This document shows positions 40,513 to 53,386 of a DNA stretch of 64,000 nt, in pieces. The DNA is from Acridotheres tristis (lineage: Eukaryota > Chordata > Aves > Passeriformes > Sturnidae): assembly GCA_037013685.1 (NCBI GenBank), contig CM072894.1, positions 24,303,529-24,367,528 of the forward strand, written 5' to 3'. The translations under genes were made by a program, and so were the position numbers. The notes beneath the pieces were generated by a model. The model was not told where the DNA came from, searched no databases, and was given only the letters and a program-made list of their open reading frames with translations. Position 1 is the stretch's first letter. Each line of letters starts with the position of its first letter.

Positions 40513-40580
40513 TTAATTAAATTACCATGGTAATGGTAATTTAGTGGTAATTAAATTACAATGGAGTAATTTAGGTAGGG
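40513..40580. repeat. palindromic local duplication rich in TAATTA motifs
   Basis: The word TAATTAAATTACNATGG occurs at 40514-40530 and again at 40548-40564, and GTAATTTAG follows each copy, so a unit of about 34 bp is duplicated. The first unit also contains an inverted repeat, AAATTACCA (40519-40527) and TGGTAATTT (40534-40542). Several TAATTA/TAATT words are typical homeodomain targets, which might make it a regulatory cluster or simply slippage in A/T-rich DNA. Confidence 0.8.
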
Positions 40581-41322
40581 ATGTGCCAATGGAGGTTATG
40601 TTGTTCACTGTGCTTCAGCTCAAACAGATCGAACTAACTCGGTCATGTCAGAGCTTTGTCCATGTAAGTTTTGAATATCGCAAGAAATAGGGTCTTCTAT
40701 TTAATGGTAGGCATTTGGTTTGATTCTCCTTTCCCTTTTGCCTCCTGCAATTCTCAGTGCCTGAGCAAAAGTGACTATGGAATGCTTCAGGACTCAAAGG
40801 CATTCTGTACATGCACTTTGCAGAGGCCTTAAAATCTGCAGTTAAATCTCAAATCTTCTCCCAGTCTCAAAGTTTAGAGACATCTGTGGCATTTGACCAC
40901 TGTAAGCTCCTCAGGGGAGGCACGGACTGTGGAGTTCCTGTTCATCTTGAAAAAATACTTTTCTTTTTCTTTTTCTTAAATTCTTCTTTGGGAGTTGGTA
41001 GTGGCCTCTTGACCTGAAAATATCTTCCACTTCCATTTTAAGACCTATAATCTTTCTTCTAAGAAGCCTAGCTGTAAGGCATCTGCTTTCTCTGATAAAG
41101 GATCTACCATTTATTCCATTACACTGCTGCTCTGTCCTGAAGGTTTGTAATCATCCTGGTGATGTCAATGCAAATTCCCTCTGAAAGTCTCAAATTGTAG
41201 AGATTTGTGATAAGTAGAGACAAGATGAAATAGTGATCACACTAAAACAGGGTATATTGCACTATGGTTCAGGCTTATCAGAAAGCATTTTTGCTGGTTT
41301 TAGAGCCATGCTGTAAAACAGT
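40581..41322. other. gene-free sequence
   Basis: Unique sequence without a recognisable gene. A short CTTTTT run is present at about 40961-40979 inside a 68-codon open frame of no evident function. Confidence 0.5.
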
Positions 41323-41350
41323 TAATCCATTGGGATTAATCCATTGGGAT
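41323..41350. repeat. exact 14-bp tandem duplication
   Basis: TAATCCATTGGGAT occurs twice back to back (41323-41336, 41337-41350) with no difference. The exact identity suggests a recent event or an assembly artefact. Confidence 0.95.
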
Positions 41351-44300
41351 GTTAGTTTTCTCTTTCATGTTTGTAAGAATTAAAGGTGCTAAGCACCTTC
41401 TAGGATGAAGTCTTTAGAAAATTAACTCTTAATTTACTCTTGTAATGAGTCACCCTTGTTAACTTTTTTTTTTGTTTTTGCTTTATGCATATAAATAGTC
41501 ATGATAATTGGTTTAAGGGATGTCTATGTAATACTACAGCATTTCTGCTTAGATTTAAATTAAGTTATCTTAAAGTAAAATTCATAATCTAAAAAAAAAC
41601 ACATTGGGAGAATCTAGCCTCACATTTTGAATGAAAAATATTTTACTCATGTTTCCTTTTTTGAAATAAAGTTAACATTTCACATGTTATATCTGGAAAT
41701 ATGGTTCAGCAGCATCACAATTTCTCCTGTCATATATTTGCATGACTCTTTTCCTTGACTCTTCCTGCTGGTCCATGTATAGTGTGTGGGCTAAAGCAGT
41801 GAATTGTGAGGACTGGAGAATCCTACAGCAGCCTGCTACTGGCTGTCACATCCCTCCTGCTGCTCCTGTCTGCTCCTCCATGCCCCTTCCCAAAACTGGT
41901 TTGTTTATATTTAGGGATGGCATAGATTTTTGTAGCTTTCCTATAAATCAATATTTCACAATTTCACCTACAGTGCTGATCCTCAAAGAAATGTCAGGGA
42001 GGTGGAATGCGCATTTTGGAGCGACTGAAGATGGAGTGGGAGTCCAAACTTTGAGGTAAAGGGAGAAAATATTTATTGGCTAGCTTACATTTCTTTCAGT
42101 CAATTACATGGATCCAAGCAAGAGGGGAAATTGGCCACAGTATGGATGAGTCCTGCTGAGAAAACCTTAGAGGATTTAAGATCCAGGCTTCCTCTTTTAT
42201 CTGTACCTAGAAATCCACCCTTTCCAATATCACTTTTGCTGTAGGAAATTGGCTCAATGCAGTCCTGGAGGGCAGAGCACTGCCAGCATAACCTGATGTT
42301 CCCAGGCTGTCTCTCCTCCTGTACTCAGACATGCTTGACCTTACTTTGTAAACATAATATAGCAAAAGTCATGACGATAATGTTGCAGGCTGAAAATGAA
42401 ATGAATATGTACAGTGCTTCATGCTGTCATTTTTTATTACCTCAAATGTCAGGTCAGTCTTCATTACATACAGGACTAACTGCATCCTTTCTTGCCTTCC
42501 TTAGTGGCATTTCATCCCAGCCATCTTTGCTCTATATTTCTCACCTCCTAGTTCTCAGCAGCTTTCAGCATGTTTAGTGCTGTGATACTTCTCTCATTTT
42601 ATGTAATGAAGCAGGCCAAATGTATGAGTCACTATTCCCAGCTTTATTGTGCTTAAACCTGTGTCTGTATTGCAGTAATGAATTGATAAATTCTGTGATA
42701 TTATTTATAATATGATGAATCAAGCCAAAAATTCTTCTGCAGTTTCCCCAACTTTCCCAGTCTCTGATGATTCAGCCTAAAAAGGTACAAAGGATGCATC
42801 TTTGCATCTTCTATTTCAACAGTTTCTCTACATTGGTTTTTTAAGTTTTTGTATCCTATAATTCAGTAATTATTTCTCCTGGTTTATTCTTTTATATTTT
42901 ATTGGTATCTCCAGTCTTTTAAGCACTTTGGGATGCATAAAGCAGTTCACAAATGCAATTAGAGATAAAACATGCACAATGAGATAAAGACATCATAAAG
43001 CATAAAGTAAATCTCAGTGGTCTCGTGACTGGAGCCATGGGACAACATTAGAAGCTTGTTTCTTCTTCAAAACTTAGCCTAGGCTACAAATCTATTTCAT
43101 TGCAGATAAATGTTTCTGTGCTGAAATGCTGAAGCTCAGGACAATGGAATTCACCTTCCAGCTTTACAAAGACCTCTTAGGCTCCCGCCTGAACAGGTCA
43201 CCAAGTGAAATTCTCTGTCTGATGGACTATGACAAGGCCCAGAGAGGATGGCAATTAACTCTTCTGCTGCCTCTTTGGTCACACCATAAATTGAAGCTAT
43301 ACTCTTTTGTAATAAATTGGAGAGTGTGATGCGTTTCTCTTGGCTACATAAGGGTATATTGTTTTGCCAGTTCTTCTTGAGTGATTTCTAGTATGTATGC
43401 AGAAAACCCCCCAGGCTGAGAGAACAATTTATCCGTCTGTCCTTCCTGGCACCTGCCTCCTGCAAGCCTCTACATCCCTCTTCTGTCACTTAGGTGGAAA
43501 CCTGTCCTATTAAATACAGGAGATGACTAGATTCTTGTCACACACTGATTAAACTTCAGTTTCCAATACAAAGGAGTATTCTCCTAGGCTTCTGTGTAAA
43601 AGAATCTTGCCATAATAAACAGATGTAGTGAAATTCTTTATTTGAACAGTATTACCAATCTAATCTGAAAATCTAATTCTCTTTAATTAGTTGTTATTTC
43701 ATATTTATCCTGAATGGCTTGAGAATGCAAAGTAGTAATTCTCACTATCATAGAACATTGCCAGTTAGTGTTTAGATAGAGGAAATTCTTACGACTTCCT
43801 AGTTGGGAATGTGTATTTCATTTCTTTCACAGAATTGAATAGGTAGAAACGTTTTTCAGTTAATGTGTGCAATTCAGGTTTCTGATACTGCATTATGCAA
43901 GAAAGCAAAGCATTGGGGGAAGAAAAAACAGCCTGATCAATGAAAGACCCTTCTTGTTTAAACCTTTTTGAGGAGTAGAGAGGTTTGTTATTTCCTTATC
44001 CCTACCCATTCTTTTGCATTGCAGTCCAGCCAGATAGCATCTTAAAATGGATTATACCCACGATGATAAATGGAAGAGTTTGTATTGATTTACCAAATCA
44101 CACTATAATGACATAATTAGTCTACTTATGAATTGTCTCTACTGTGAAGTTAAAAAAAAAAAAAAAAGGACAGTAAAAACCAAGCTCCTGCTTGCTCACT
44201 GAATACTGAAAAAACAAAACCCAGGCAACACTTTCACGTAATATTACAACAGAGACTTAAAAAATGTTCATTTCTACATTCTCCATGGTTACTCATACAG

Positions 44301-47300
44301 ATTTCCATTGTAGAGTGCCACCTGTAAAGTTCTTTGACACTTATCCAAGAAAGCCCTTAAATATTTACTGAGCATTTCTGGTTGTTGATTTTTTTGACAC
44401 CCAGTTCTCACGTTCTGTTTGGGTGGTTAGACCACCTTCTTATCACAGCACAGGGCTAATACATCTACAGGTGTGTTCTATGTCCTGGGACAAAACATTC
44501 ATTCAATTTTTACAGTACGATTAGCATCTGCTTGGGGTTTATCATCCCTAAGAACTGAAAGCCCAGCACAGGCATTAACACTGAAATTCTAGAAACAATG
44601 CAACTACTCACTTTCTTCTCTTGTGCTACACCAGCTTGAACTCATTTGCAAACTGCATGATAGTAATGTGAATCCTGACTCATGAGCTAATAGTAGGTGA
44701 CAACAAGGAAAAGACGATTACTTAAAAATAAATTTTAAAAAATACAAAGAGAAAAGGGAACAAAAGACTGTCTGATCGATTGAGGAAAAGCAGCAAATTG
44801 AAATAATGAGGCAAGCTTTTTTATAAAGTCCTGGAAATGTGTCTTCAGAGTATCCCTTTTGCCTTCTTCCTTTATTAAAATAATGCTTACCTGGGAGATG
44901 ATAAAGATAACCCTGAAGTTTTAAGTGAAAAACTGAAGTCTAAGTACGCCCTTAGGATTCATCTTACTGAAATTCTTGAACCTTATATTCAAGGTGGTGA
45001 TATTTTAACCCTTATAATTGTAGTCTGATAATACAATTTTCTAGCTAAAAAAACACAGTGGAAAGTATAGGAAAAAAGGTATAAAAAATCTCTGTACAGA
45101 AATACTATCAATTTTATTATTTGTTGGTTTTGGTGGTGGTTTTGATTGGTTTGTTGTTTATTTAAATTAATTAACATGTTTAACAGGTCTGAGAATATAC
45201 AGCTGTTGTTTAAGATACTGACTGTCATTAGCTGATTTAAGTGGTCAATCTGAACTCTTAAAAAATACGCAAGAAAATTAATCCAGTGCAGAATTCAGGT
45301 ATGCTGAGAAACGAAAAATACTCAGTGGTAACTGAAATTAGGCACCAGTATCTCCTGATCCCCCAATTACTATCAGGTTCTGGCACAAAATATCATTCCA
45401 CTGTACTCCTCAATTCTCCTTGAAATTCTATCTCCTTCACAGATCTGAATTGAGGAGGGGCTGAATCAAGAACAGAAAGCTAAAAACGATCCATGCACAG
45501 ACAGACCTATGAGGAAAGGCACATCTCAGAGATGAGAGCAGCTGGAGAATTCATTCTTCTCCCTTTTCATGAAAAGACCTCTGTCTTATATGCCTTTTCT
45601 CATGTCTGCAGTGATGCCTATTTGTTCATAAAGATAATGAATGTTGCATTCTGTATAACCCGAGATAACCATTGGCTTTTCTTAGAAACATCATTGCAAA
45701 CATAATGATATGGAAGGGGAGAAATATTTGGGTATTTGTGGGCTGTCACTAACCTGTGTGCAAAGCTTACCAGCTGTCACTAGCTAAAAGCACAAAACAG
45801 TGAATATGATTCCCTTTGTGCCTCTGCTCAGAGGTGTAAGCCTTAAACCACTACCTAGTTTGGAAGCAAGAAGCTAGTAAGGAGGAGGTTCTGATTCCTG
45901 ATTTTTATGGGCACATGGCTGGCAGCAGTGAGTCCAAAGTCTTCATAGGAAGGTGATGTACCTCAGACACTATTTAGCCCAGTTTATAATTTCTGGAATT
46001 TTCTGCTGATCTCACAGTTTCTGAGTTGTTGATGTCTCTCTACTGTGAACCTCAAAACCTTGTGAGATTTGCCCATAACAAGGGTAATTTCTTTGCTGTT
46101 TTGCATGATTTTTAGGCAGCATACTGAGAAGTGTTTTAATGAAGACATCACTTTAAAGTAAGCTACTACCATCTGTTCTGCCCTCTAATTACAGATAGGG
46201 AAAGGAGAGAGAGAGAATAATTTGAAATTGCATCATAGAGACAGCAAGGATAAAGAAGTGACATAAAGGCGTGCAAATATCTCCAAATATGGCCTGCATC
46301 ACTTTTGCTGCTTTTGTGATTCATATACAAATGGAAGATGAAATTGTTCCCTTGTGAAAGGAAAAGTTCACTTTGATAGTAATTTGTTTTCAGAATATCT
46401 GAAATGACATGTCTGTAACAATGTGTGCCAGTGTGTTCTGTTTTGGTGTCAGTTACTTAGTCCTGGGGAAAGCTATAGATATGAGTTGTGTGTGTTTGAA
46501 GTAAAATAAATGTTAAAAAAGATGATCTGGTAGGCAGTGGATTTAGACTCCAAAGAATTTAGTTGAATTACAATTTCCATATATTTCAACCTAAATAAGC
46601 AACAATTGAGTGTCTAATTTAAAACATAACTCTAGATTTGATGTTCTGTGAGCCTTACATAGTACTTGCTCCTAATACAAGAATAACAGCCCTATATTGC
46701 ATAGGAATGCTGCCAGGATTCAGTCAATTTAATGTTTGTGAGACAGGAAGGCTCTTGCCTGAGAGAAAGCATGTAAGATTCACTGAGATACAAGAGCTTT
46801 GATTTGATTCCCTGCAGTCTTTTCTGCCATGCTCATGGCAGCAGTATGTGCTACTTTTACTCATGCCTTTGCAGAAAAGATGGGCTGGGCTGGCACAAGA
46901 ATGCTCCTCAATCCCTCAGTGGTGTCAAAACCACATATCCTTGCTCCCAAAGGTGCTGCCCAGCATGGTTCACACTGCTGCAGTGGAAAATCTCCTGTGG
47001 CTGTAATGTTAATCAGAATCTTCAGACATGAGAGGGGTGGCTAAGCAAGAAAACATCAGCTACTTGAAGACTCATTCTTCTCCCTGATTATCTCAGAGCT
47101 GTGAGGGCTCAGAGTGTCTCTCTCTCTCTCAACACTATGCTGCAGCTCCTGGTTGGCAATTTTGTGCTGCCTTAAGGTAGGGAAACGATGACCTTCTTAA
47201 GCAAATTCCTGCAGGTCCTGCAATGTGTTTATGCATTCACTTAATCAAATTATTAGAGGATTTATCCCACAGTGTCTGAGCACACTACACAAACTGAGCA

Positions 47301-48426
47301 AGAGCAAATTCCCATTTGATGCAGGAAAACAAATTCAAAAACATGTAGCAAAAAGGAGACTTGGATGATAGTTAATGAATCCTTCCTGTCAGGGAGGATC
47401 AGTTGGTGTTTGATCAGTGTGGACAATCAAATAATTGTGGATTTATGCACCTTTTCTTAAATATCCACTGATGATTAAGTGGTAGGAAGCATGGTGTTCA
47501 AAAAGAGGAGAATCAGACCTATAGCTCTTCCCTTTTTTCCCTTTCTCTAGTTCCAGCCTGAAAATCTGGAAATGTGTATTTTGTATCTCATCTGTGAAAG
47601 GGTCCGTTGCATCCTTTATCAAAATACTGACAACAAAAACTGGAGCAGAATGCTCACTCCATCTTCTTCCCCCCACCAACTCCCAATAGTAAAAGTGAAC
47701 AAAACAAGTTGTTCAAACACCTGGCCATTTACCAGGGTGCAAGTGCAATCAAGTATTTGCCACACTGAGGGTTCCACCAATATCACTAAATTGTGTTTGA
47801 GTAAAAGAAGGCATAAAATCCAGACTTGCACTAACCAGTAATAATTTTCTGCAACCATATGGTGCAAGAGGATTTCAGCCACGGTGAATGCTCTCACATG
47901 CTTGTTTCAGTTAATGTCTCAGGCTCAGAAGGGATTGCAAGCCTGGATTTAATCATGTTTCTAAAACTAGTTGAACTCTTAGGCACTACAAGAATGCCAA
48001 TCACTATTAAATTTGAATCCTGAACATAGAGCTCAGAGGGCAATGTGCTTTTGATGCATTTCTCTATATGTAACTGTGGCAGATAAAAGATGATGCACAA
48101 AAATACTCAGCGAGCACATAAATATATGTCGTTCAGCTTTTCTTTTAATTATGGTAAAAGCAAATTCCAGGCTTGATCTTGTGAAAATACACTTACCAGG
48201 AAGCACTGGAAATCTACCTACATTTGTAATTATGATTTTGGTTCTTGATTACTAAAAGGCCATCCTAGAACAGGGCTGCTCAGGAGACAGGCAGGTGCTG
48301 TCCTTCACATTTCTGCAGACAAAAGATATTTGTATGGCTGTGAACTCTCTTCATGCACAGATCATTGCTGCTTGGAGGAAAATCAGTGGACATAGGATAT
48401 TGTTCTGGGGTTAGAGCAAGTCTAAA
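41351..48426. other. gene-free sequence
   Basis: No gene, RNA or repeat family is recognised. Minor simple sequence includes A16 at 44152-44167, a short GA run near 46206 and (TC)7 at 47117-47130. Splice-like pairs on the minus strand bound tiny segments at 44891-44912 (22 nt) and near 45770-45783 (13 nt); they are unremarkable given how often such pairs occur. Open frames of 105 and 106 codons at 41742-42059 and 42257-42577 have no domain I can name. Confidence 0.55.
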
Positions 48427-48475
48427 AGAATGCATGAGGTTGGAAGGATGTCTGGAGCACATCTGGTCCAAGGTC
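48427..48475 (-). mobile_element. CR1 LINE 3'-end fragment
   Basis: The plus strand reads AGAATGCATGAGGTTGGAAG followed by GATGTCTGGAGCACATCTGG and TCCA. This matches the reverse complement of the CR1 3' end as I know it (AGAATCAT, AGGTTGGAAG, a CCTCTGGAG-type word, then CATCTGGTCCAAC). The element therefore lies on the minus strand with its 3' terminus at the left. Sequence beyond about 48480 no longer matches. It is a 5'-truncated, coding-free remnant, as most avian CR1 copies are, and supports an avian or reptilian source. Confidence 0.6.
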
Positions 48476-51400
48476 CAAATGTAGCTACACCAAGCTCTCC
48501 AGCTTTACATTCAGCAAAAGTGCCCAAAATTTTGGCATGTATTGGGATTGGGGAAAAGGACAGGAATGGTTTCATAGCACTTCTGACACCTTCCTGCAAA
48601 GAGATGTGCTCTAAGTCTGCCCCATAGCTCCCCTGAGATAATGTGCTGTCTCTCAGAAGAGAATGCATAGTCTGAATATTAATGTCATTTTGTAACATTG
48701 GTTCTTGATTGAGCTGTGTGAGCAATATTCCTTTACATAGCTGAAAAACCTTCCTAGACATCTAATTCCCCAAAATGGAGATTGCAAGGTCAACCTAGTT
48801 CAAACAGAAAATGAAACTGGTATTGAAAATAAATGTAAATGATAAATGATCTTACTATGTCTGTGTTATTTCTCTGCAGTCAGCAGACCATAGTGAAGAA
48901 ATCACCTTGGATTTACTTTCTGGTTCTGTGCAAATACAGAAATTAGTTTGTGACACAAATACTTCCAGGAGTCTCTAGTGTACAGATAGCATGTCTCTAA
49001 TCTAAAATATTTTCATTTATCTGCAGTGCTCCAATAAAAGAAGGAAGGACATTTTATATCTTTCTATGTAACAAAACATTTTGATGGTCAGCAGTGATAC
49101 TAATAATATAAAATTACTTCAACACTATGGGTAGTGGTATTAGCAGCATTTTAGTTCTAAGTGAGAAGTCAAATAGGAAAAAAAAAATTCCTAAAATGTA
49201 AAATAATCACATTTTTTGGATTAATGTTTGGATCTGTAAATTATATCAAGGAATATAAGGTCCACAGTAGAAAGGACAATATTGTTACCATTATTATTAT
49301 TGCTAATAATTGTTATTATTTCTATTTACCAATGGACTGGTAGAATCATAAGAAATATTTCCAATAAATTATTTTGAGGTTGCTTCTGAGCTTGCTCAGA
49401 AAAATAAAAAAGGAATTTTGAGGTGGTCTGTGGCAAGAAAAATATTTGTTTTCCTTTATTCTGTTTTGTTTGATTTTTAAAATTTTGATGTCTATTTGTA
49501 GCTAAACATAGCATTGGAGGAACATTACTTCAAGGTCAAACACTACATATTTCTTTTGTTGAATAAGCATAAATGCTAATTAGGTTAACAAGTTTGTGGG
49601 TTGAATATTCAAGCTGAAATAATTAGCTTGAAAATTATTGCAGGAAGGAATGGCATCTTATTATTTAACAGAGTAGATCCATATGTTTGTACAGTCATAG
49701 TATATTTTGTCTAGAAAGAGAAAAATAACATTTCATTTATTATTTATTTTCCTATTTATTTTTTATTAGCTCTGTGTTCTAGCTCATTTTGCACAAACTA
49801 AGTTGTCTTCTCTTCTGTTCTCTCTGCAACAGCAAAATAATCCCTCAGATATCACCTACATTATTCCTGTGCTTTTTTTGCTGCTTTGAGGCTCTAAGAA
49901 AGCACACAGGCAGACTCCATACACAGTTTATATGAAATGTTTCTGTAAATTCAAATTTCTGTGTTTTATGCAGGCACTTTTGATTCTTATGTATGAGGGT
50001 TTGAATCATTCACTGTCACAAATCTGTGCTCGCTTTCCTCATTATACAGCAGTCATAAATGTAAAAAGAAGTTATAATGTTGAGACAGGACAAATGAAAA
50101 TGGAGAAGGGAAGATAGAAAAATTCAAATGTATAAAAGAGTATACTCTAGGGAAGGGCATATTTGTAAGAATAGCAAAATGGATTTCTCCTCAAATATTT
50201 CTGCAAATACTTAATGGAAAGTAATAGCAGTTGAAAGAATATTACAGTGAGAATAAAGTAAAATTGGAAGTATTTTAAGAAAAAAACATCCTGACTTTTT
50301 GAAAATAAAACCTCTTTTCCTTCATATTTCTAGAGCTGCTTCACAAATAGAGGGTTACTAATATTTGTGTTTCAGCTTTTGTCTGTTTTTTCTAACCCTC
50401 AGATTTTGACACAAATACTTCCTTTCTAAATATGGAAAGGCTAAATTAATGGGTTTAATTTGGTTCCTTCAGCAGTAATGGAAAAAAAAATCAGGCTTTG
50501 GAAGAAAGGAAAGAGCCAAAACTGATGGGTATTGCCCAGTCTGACCAGCTGCACAGCACAGCTCAACATTTCATCAGTAGCTGGGAGGGAATGAAATGTG
50601 GCAATCCTCTTCTCAGGTGCTTTGACACTGGCAATTCCAATGCTATTCCCAATACTATTCTTCCTCCTCTGCTTGTTCAGGTTAGGAAGAAAAGAATAAT
50701 TTTGTTCTCAGACCCTGTTTGATTTTTAATTAAGGGCTAGGTGCTCTCAAGAAAGATCCATGATTATTAATCACAGATGGAAGGAGTCATGCAGGCTTTG
50801 AGCAGTGGACGAAGTTCAATATTTGGAGAACTTGTTCTGGGGAAAATCACCCAGGTCCCTCTCCCTGATTCCTAACTCCTCCCATCTGTGAATATCACCA
50901 CAAATTAGATCCTGGGGTACTTTCATGGGCCAATCCCTCTGTTTAGACATGGAATTCTTTCATGAAACCCAAGAGCATTTCTCGCTGAGCTAACATCTCA
51001 AGTGATAATGAGAACCTTATGTATTTCATCTGAGAAAGTCCAGCAAGGAATTGAGACATCAAACAAACAGGAAAAGTTTTCATGTTTGGGAACCTGTCTG
51101 TTCTTCTAACACACATCTTCACCATATTTTTCCTTTTTTTTCCTATGGAAAAAAAAGAAACATTTGCTCTGCAAGACAATTAATTATATAAATGGAGTGC
51201 TTTCCATGTTAAGATACAGGATTAATGAAATAAAATCTTGGGACCTCCTGAAGTCTGATTCACTGAATGAATTAAGTAAAGGTAGAAAAGAGAGAGAAAA
51301 TCAGACAATACACTGAAGTTTGAATCAATTAATAAAAAAGAAAATAGAAGTTGATGATGACTGAACATTCATATTTCCAGGATGCTCCCAAAGCAGAATA

Positions 51401-52246
51401 CATCTCTTATTTGGCGTGGAAACAGTTTGTGGAAAGTTGACAGGCTGAGTTAATTTAATTTAAGGGGCTCAGAATGAAACAATTAGCAAAAGAGAAGTAT
51501 AAAGACAAGTAAAGGTTCTCCTAACTCTTGAAAGAAAAACCCAAAGCCCAACAAAATGTCTTTTCCTAGGTGTGGTAAATGCTTATTCTCAAACTAATTT
51601 TCAGTGTTGCTGGGAAGAGGATACAGAGTTCAGTATCCTGTGTACAAATACTTCCATTATGTCCTTTGTACCCATTTGAAGACTGCAAAGTAGGAATTGC
51701 TCTGAGATTGTTTGGATCTTTCCTTCTAGATGAGGAAGTGATGAACAGGAAACAGGCATTTTTCTATTAGACATATCTGTGACCATAGCAGCCATTCTGA
51801 GGGGGGAAAACCCAACCCTGCAGATTCATCCTGGTCTATTGGATCTGCCTTATAAACTCATAAAGAAATCCATATTCAAATTCATGACTGCTTTCCACAA
51901 CTTTAGTTGTGAAATTATACAGGTGCCCTGAACATCCACTCTCATTTAGAAAACATTGCTTGTGAGCACTGCATTGTGGAGTCTGTGCTAGAAAACACGA
52001 GTCCTGAAGGTGCCTAAATTAGGCAGAGGATATAAAAAGAACACTAAATGTATTTTATAGCTTTTGAGGTCTAACTGATGCTTTTCAAGGTCTTGTATTA
52101 AATTTCACAAGGGCCTGGTTCTATTGGTGTGCATTAAACTTGCTGTGATGAGACCTGACCAGAGCACACCTCACCTACATGGGTGAAATCCAAGACTGAG
52201 AAATTTCTGGATCTCTTCAGTGGTTTGAGACTACTCTGCTGTGTTC
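48476..52246. other. gene-free sequence
   Basis: A/T-rich sequence without a recognisable gene. An ATT-type imperfect trinucleotide run occupies about 49288-49320. No repeat family is recognised and open frames are short. Confidence 0.55.
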
Positions 52247-52352
52247 AATAAAAGCTGCCAGTGCCTTTGGCAGTACCAAGGACATCTACCCAAGGACATA
52301 ACTCTTGTGACCAAGAGAGGTCACAAAACTTCAGACACGAAAGGACTGAAGT
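52247..52352. other. AATAAA followed by three consecutive hairpins
   Basis: A polyadenylation-type AATAAA (52247-52252) is followed by three inverted repeats in a row. These are CTGCCA/TGGCAG (52255-52260 and 52268-52273), TTGTGACC/GGTCACAA (52305-52312 and 52319-52326, 6-base loop) and ACTTCAG/CTGAAGT (52328-52334 and 52346-52352). The second is an exact 8-bp stem. Such an arrangement could be part of a decayed LTR or DNA transposon, or a structured transcript end. No TG...CA ends or target-site duplications were found, so I leave it unassigned. Confidence 0.5.
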
Positions 52353-53060
52353 CCTCTGGGATCAGGAGTGTTCTGGATTTTAATTTTCAGTAGGAAGATG
52401 TAATGAGCAGTTTATGTGTCTTTTGGATCTACCCTTAGCTCCAGTGACAAATCCAGGAAATCCAGCCTTTCTGGAGTATTTGGGTGCTGACTCCTGAATC
52501 AACACTTTTTGTTCCTTCCAGCTTAAGAGTGGCCTAATGCTGGTTTTGCACATTTCCATATATGATATTTGGTGAGGAGGGAAGAAGCCACCCACAGAAA
52601 TTATTAAATAAGGGTAAATTTGGGAATTCTTCCATTTCTTCCTTACTTTTTTTTTTTTTTCGTTCCACAAGAAAATAGAATAATGAAACCAGGCAAGTTG
52701 TTTAGTGTGCTTAATTGCATGGTCAGTACAGTTCTCAGACTGAGAGCACTTTTAACGCATGATTTTCATTTGGTTGTTTTGTTTTGGGCTAAGTCTGGCT
52801 GGTAACACTACACTTACTAATTTATTTTTTTTATAAGAAGCCTTTTCTCATGTTCTGAACACTATATTTAAGCTTCTTGAAATCTCGGGAACAAAACCAG
52901 GAGTCAACATCCTCTCTCTTCTGGCAGGGATGGATTCAGTGCTCGTGTCCTCTGAGAGCAGGTCAGGATAAGCATCTCCAGCTGGCTTAATGCTGCAGAG
53001 GATTTTTCCTCCTCTGTTATGATTGGCAGCACATTTCAGCCTGGTTTATGTGAACAAAGC
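52353..53060. other. gene-free sequence
   Basis: No gene is recognised. A T14 run is present near 52648-52661. Nothing else can be supported. Confidence 0.5.
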
Positions 53061-53362
53061 CAGCGAGCAAGAAGCAATAGGGCACGGATCATCTGAGGCT
53101 TCAAAGCCAAGTTTCTCCCACTTAAATGTCAGTCGACTGCTGTTTGTCAGCAACATGGAAAGCCCTGACAGAAGGAAATTGAGTCTTTTCTGCTGGTTTA
53201 ATCCCCCTGTGGCAGGGCCGTGCACAGTGGCACACCGGGAAATGAAGCGTGCCTGGGAAGAGCAGAGCAAGGAGAGGCTCCAGCACCCCGGGAACAGACT
53301 CTGCACCCGTGCAGGGTGCCCGTGTCCCCTCTTTTAAATACTCACCTCAGGGGCACGGAGAG
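53061..53362. other. local CpG-enriched, G+C-richer patch
   Basis: About ten CpG dinucleotides fall within roughly 300 bases, whereas most kilobases of the window have only a few. Open frames of 60-100 codons occur on both strands here, the longest on the plus strand at 53023-53337, with no recognisable domain. The patch is too small and too CpG-poor for a typical CpG island. It could be an exon, an unmethylated regulatory element or a foreign insertion. It overlaps the start of the candidate exon at 53346-53386. Confidence 0.5.
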
Positions 53363-53386
53363 GCTGCCAATCTGCTTGGGTTTTGC
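53346..53386 (-). other. candidate exon (41 nt)
   Basis: On the minus strand a very good acceptor (ACACTCTCTTCCAG) precedes 53386 and a GAG|GTGAGT donor follows 53346. Two frames are open, reading AKPKQIGSLSVPL or KTQADWQPLRAPE; neither is recognised. It adjoins the CpG-enriched patch, which makes it somewhat more interesting than the other short pairs, but no partner exon is identified. Confidence 0.2.
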
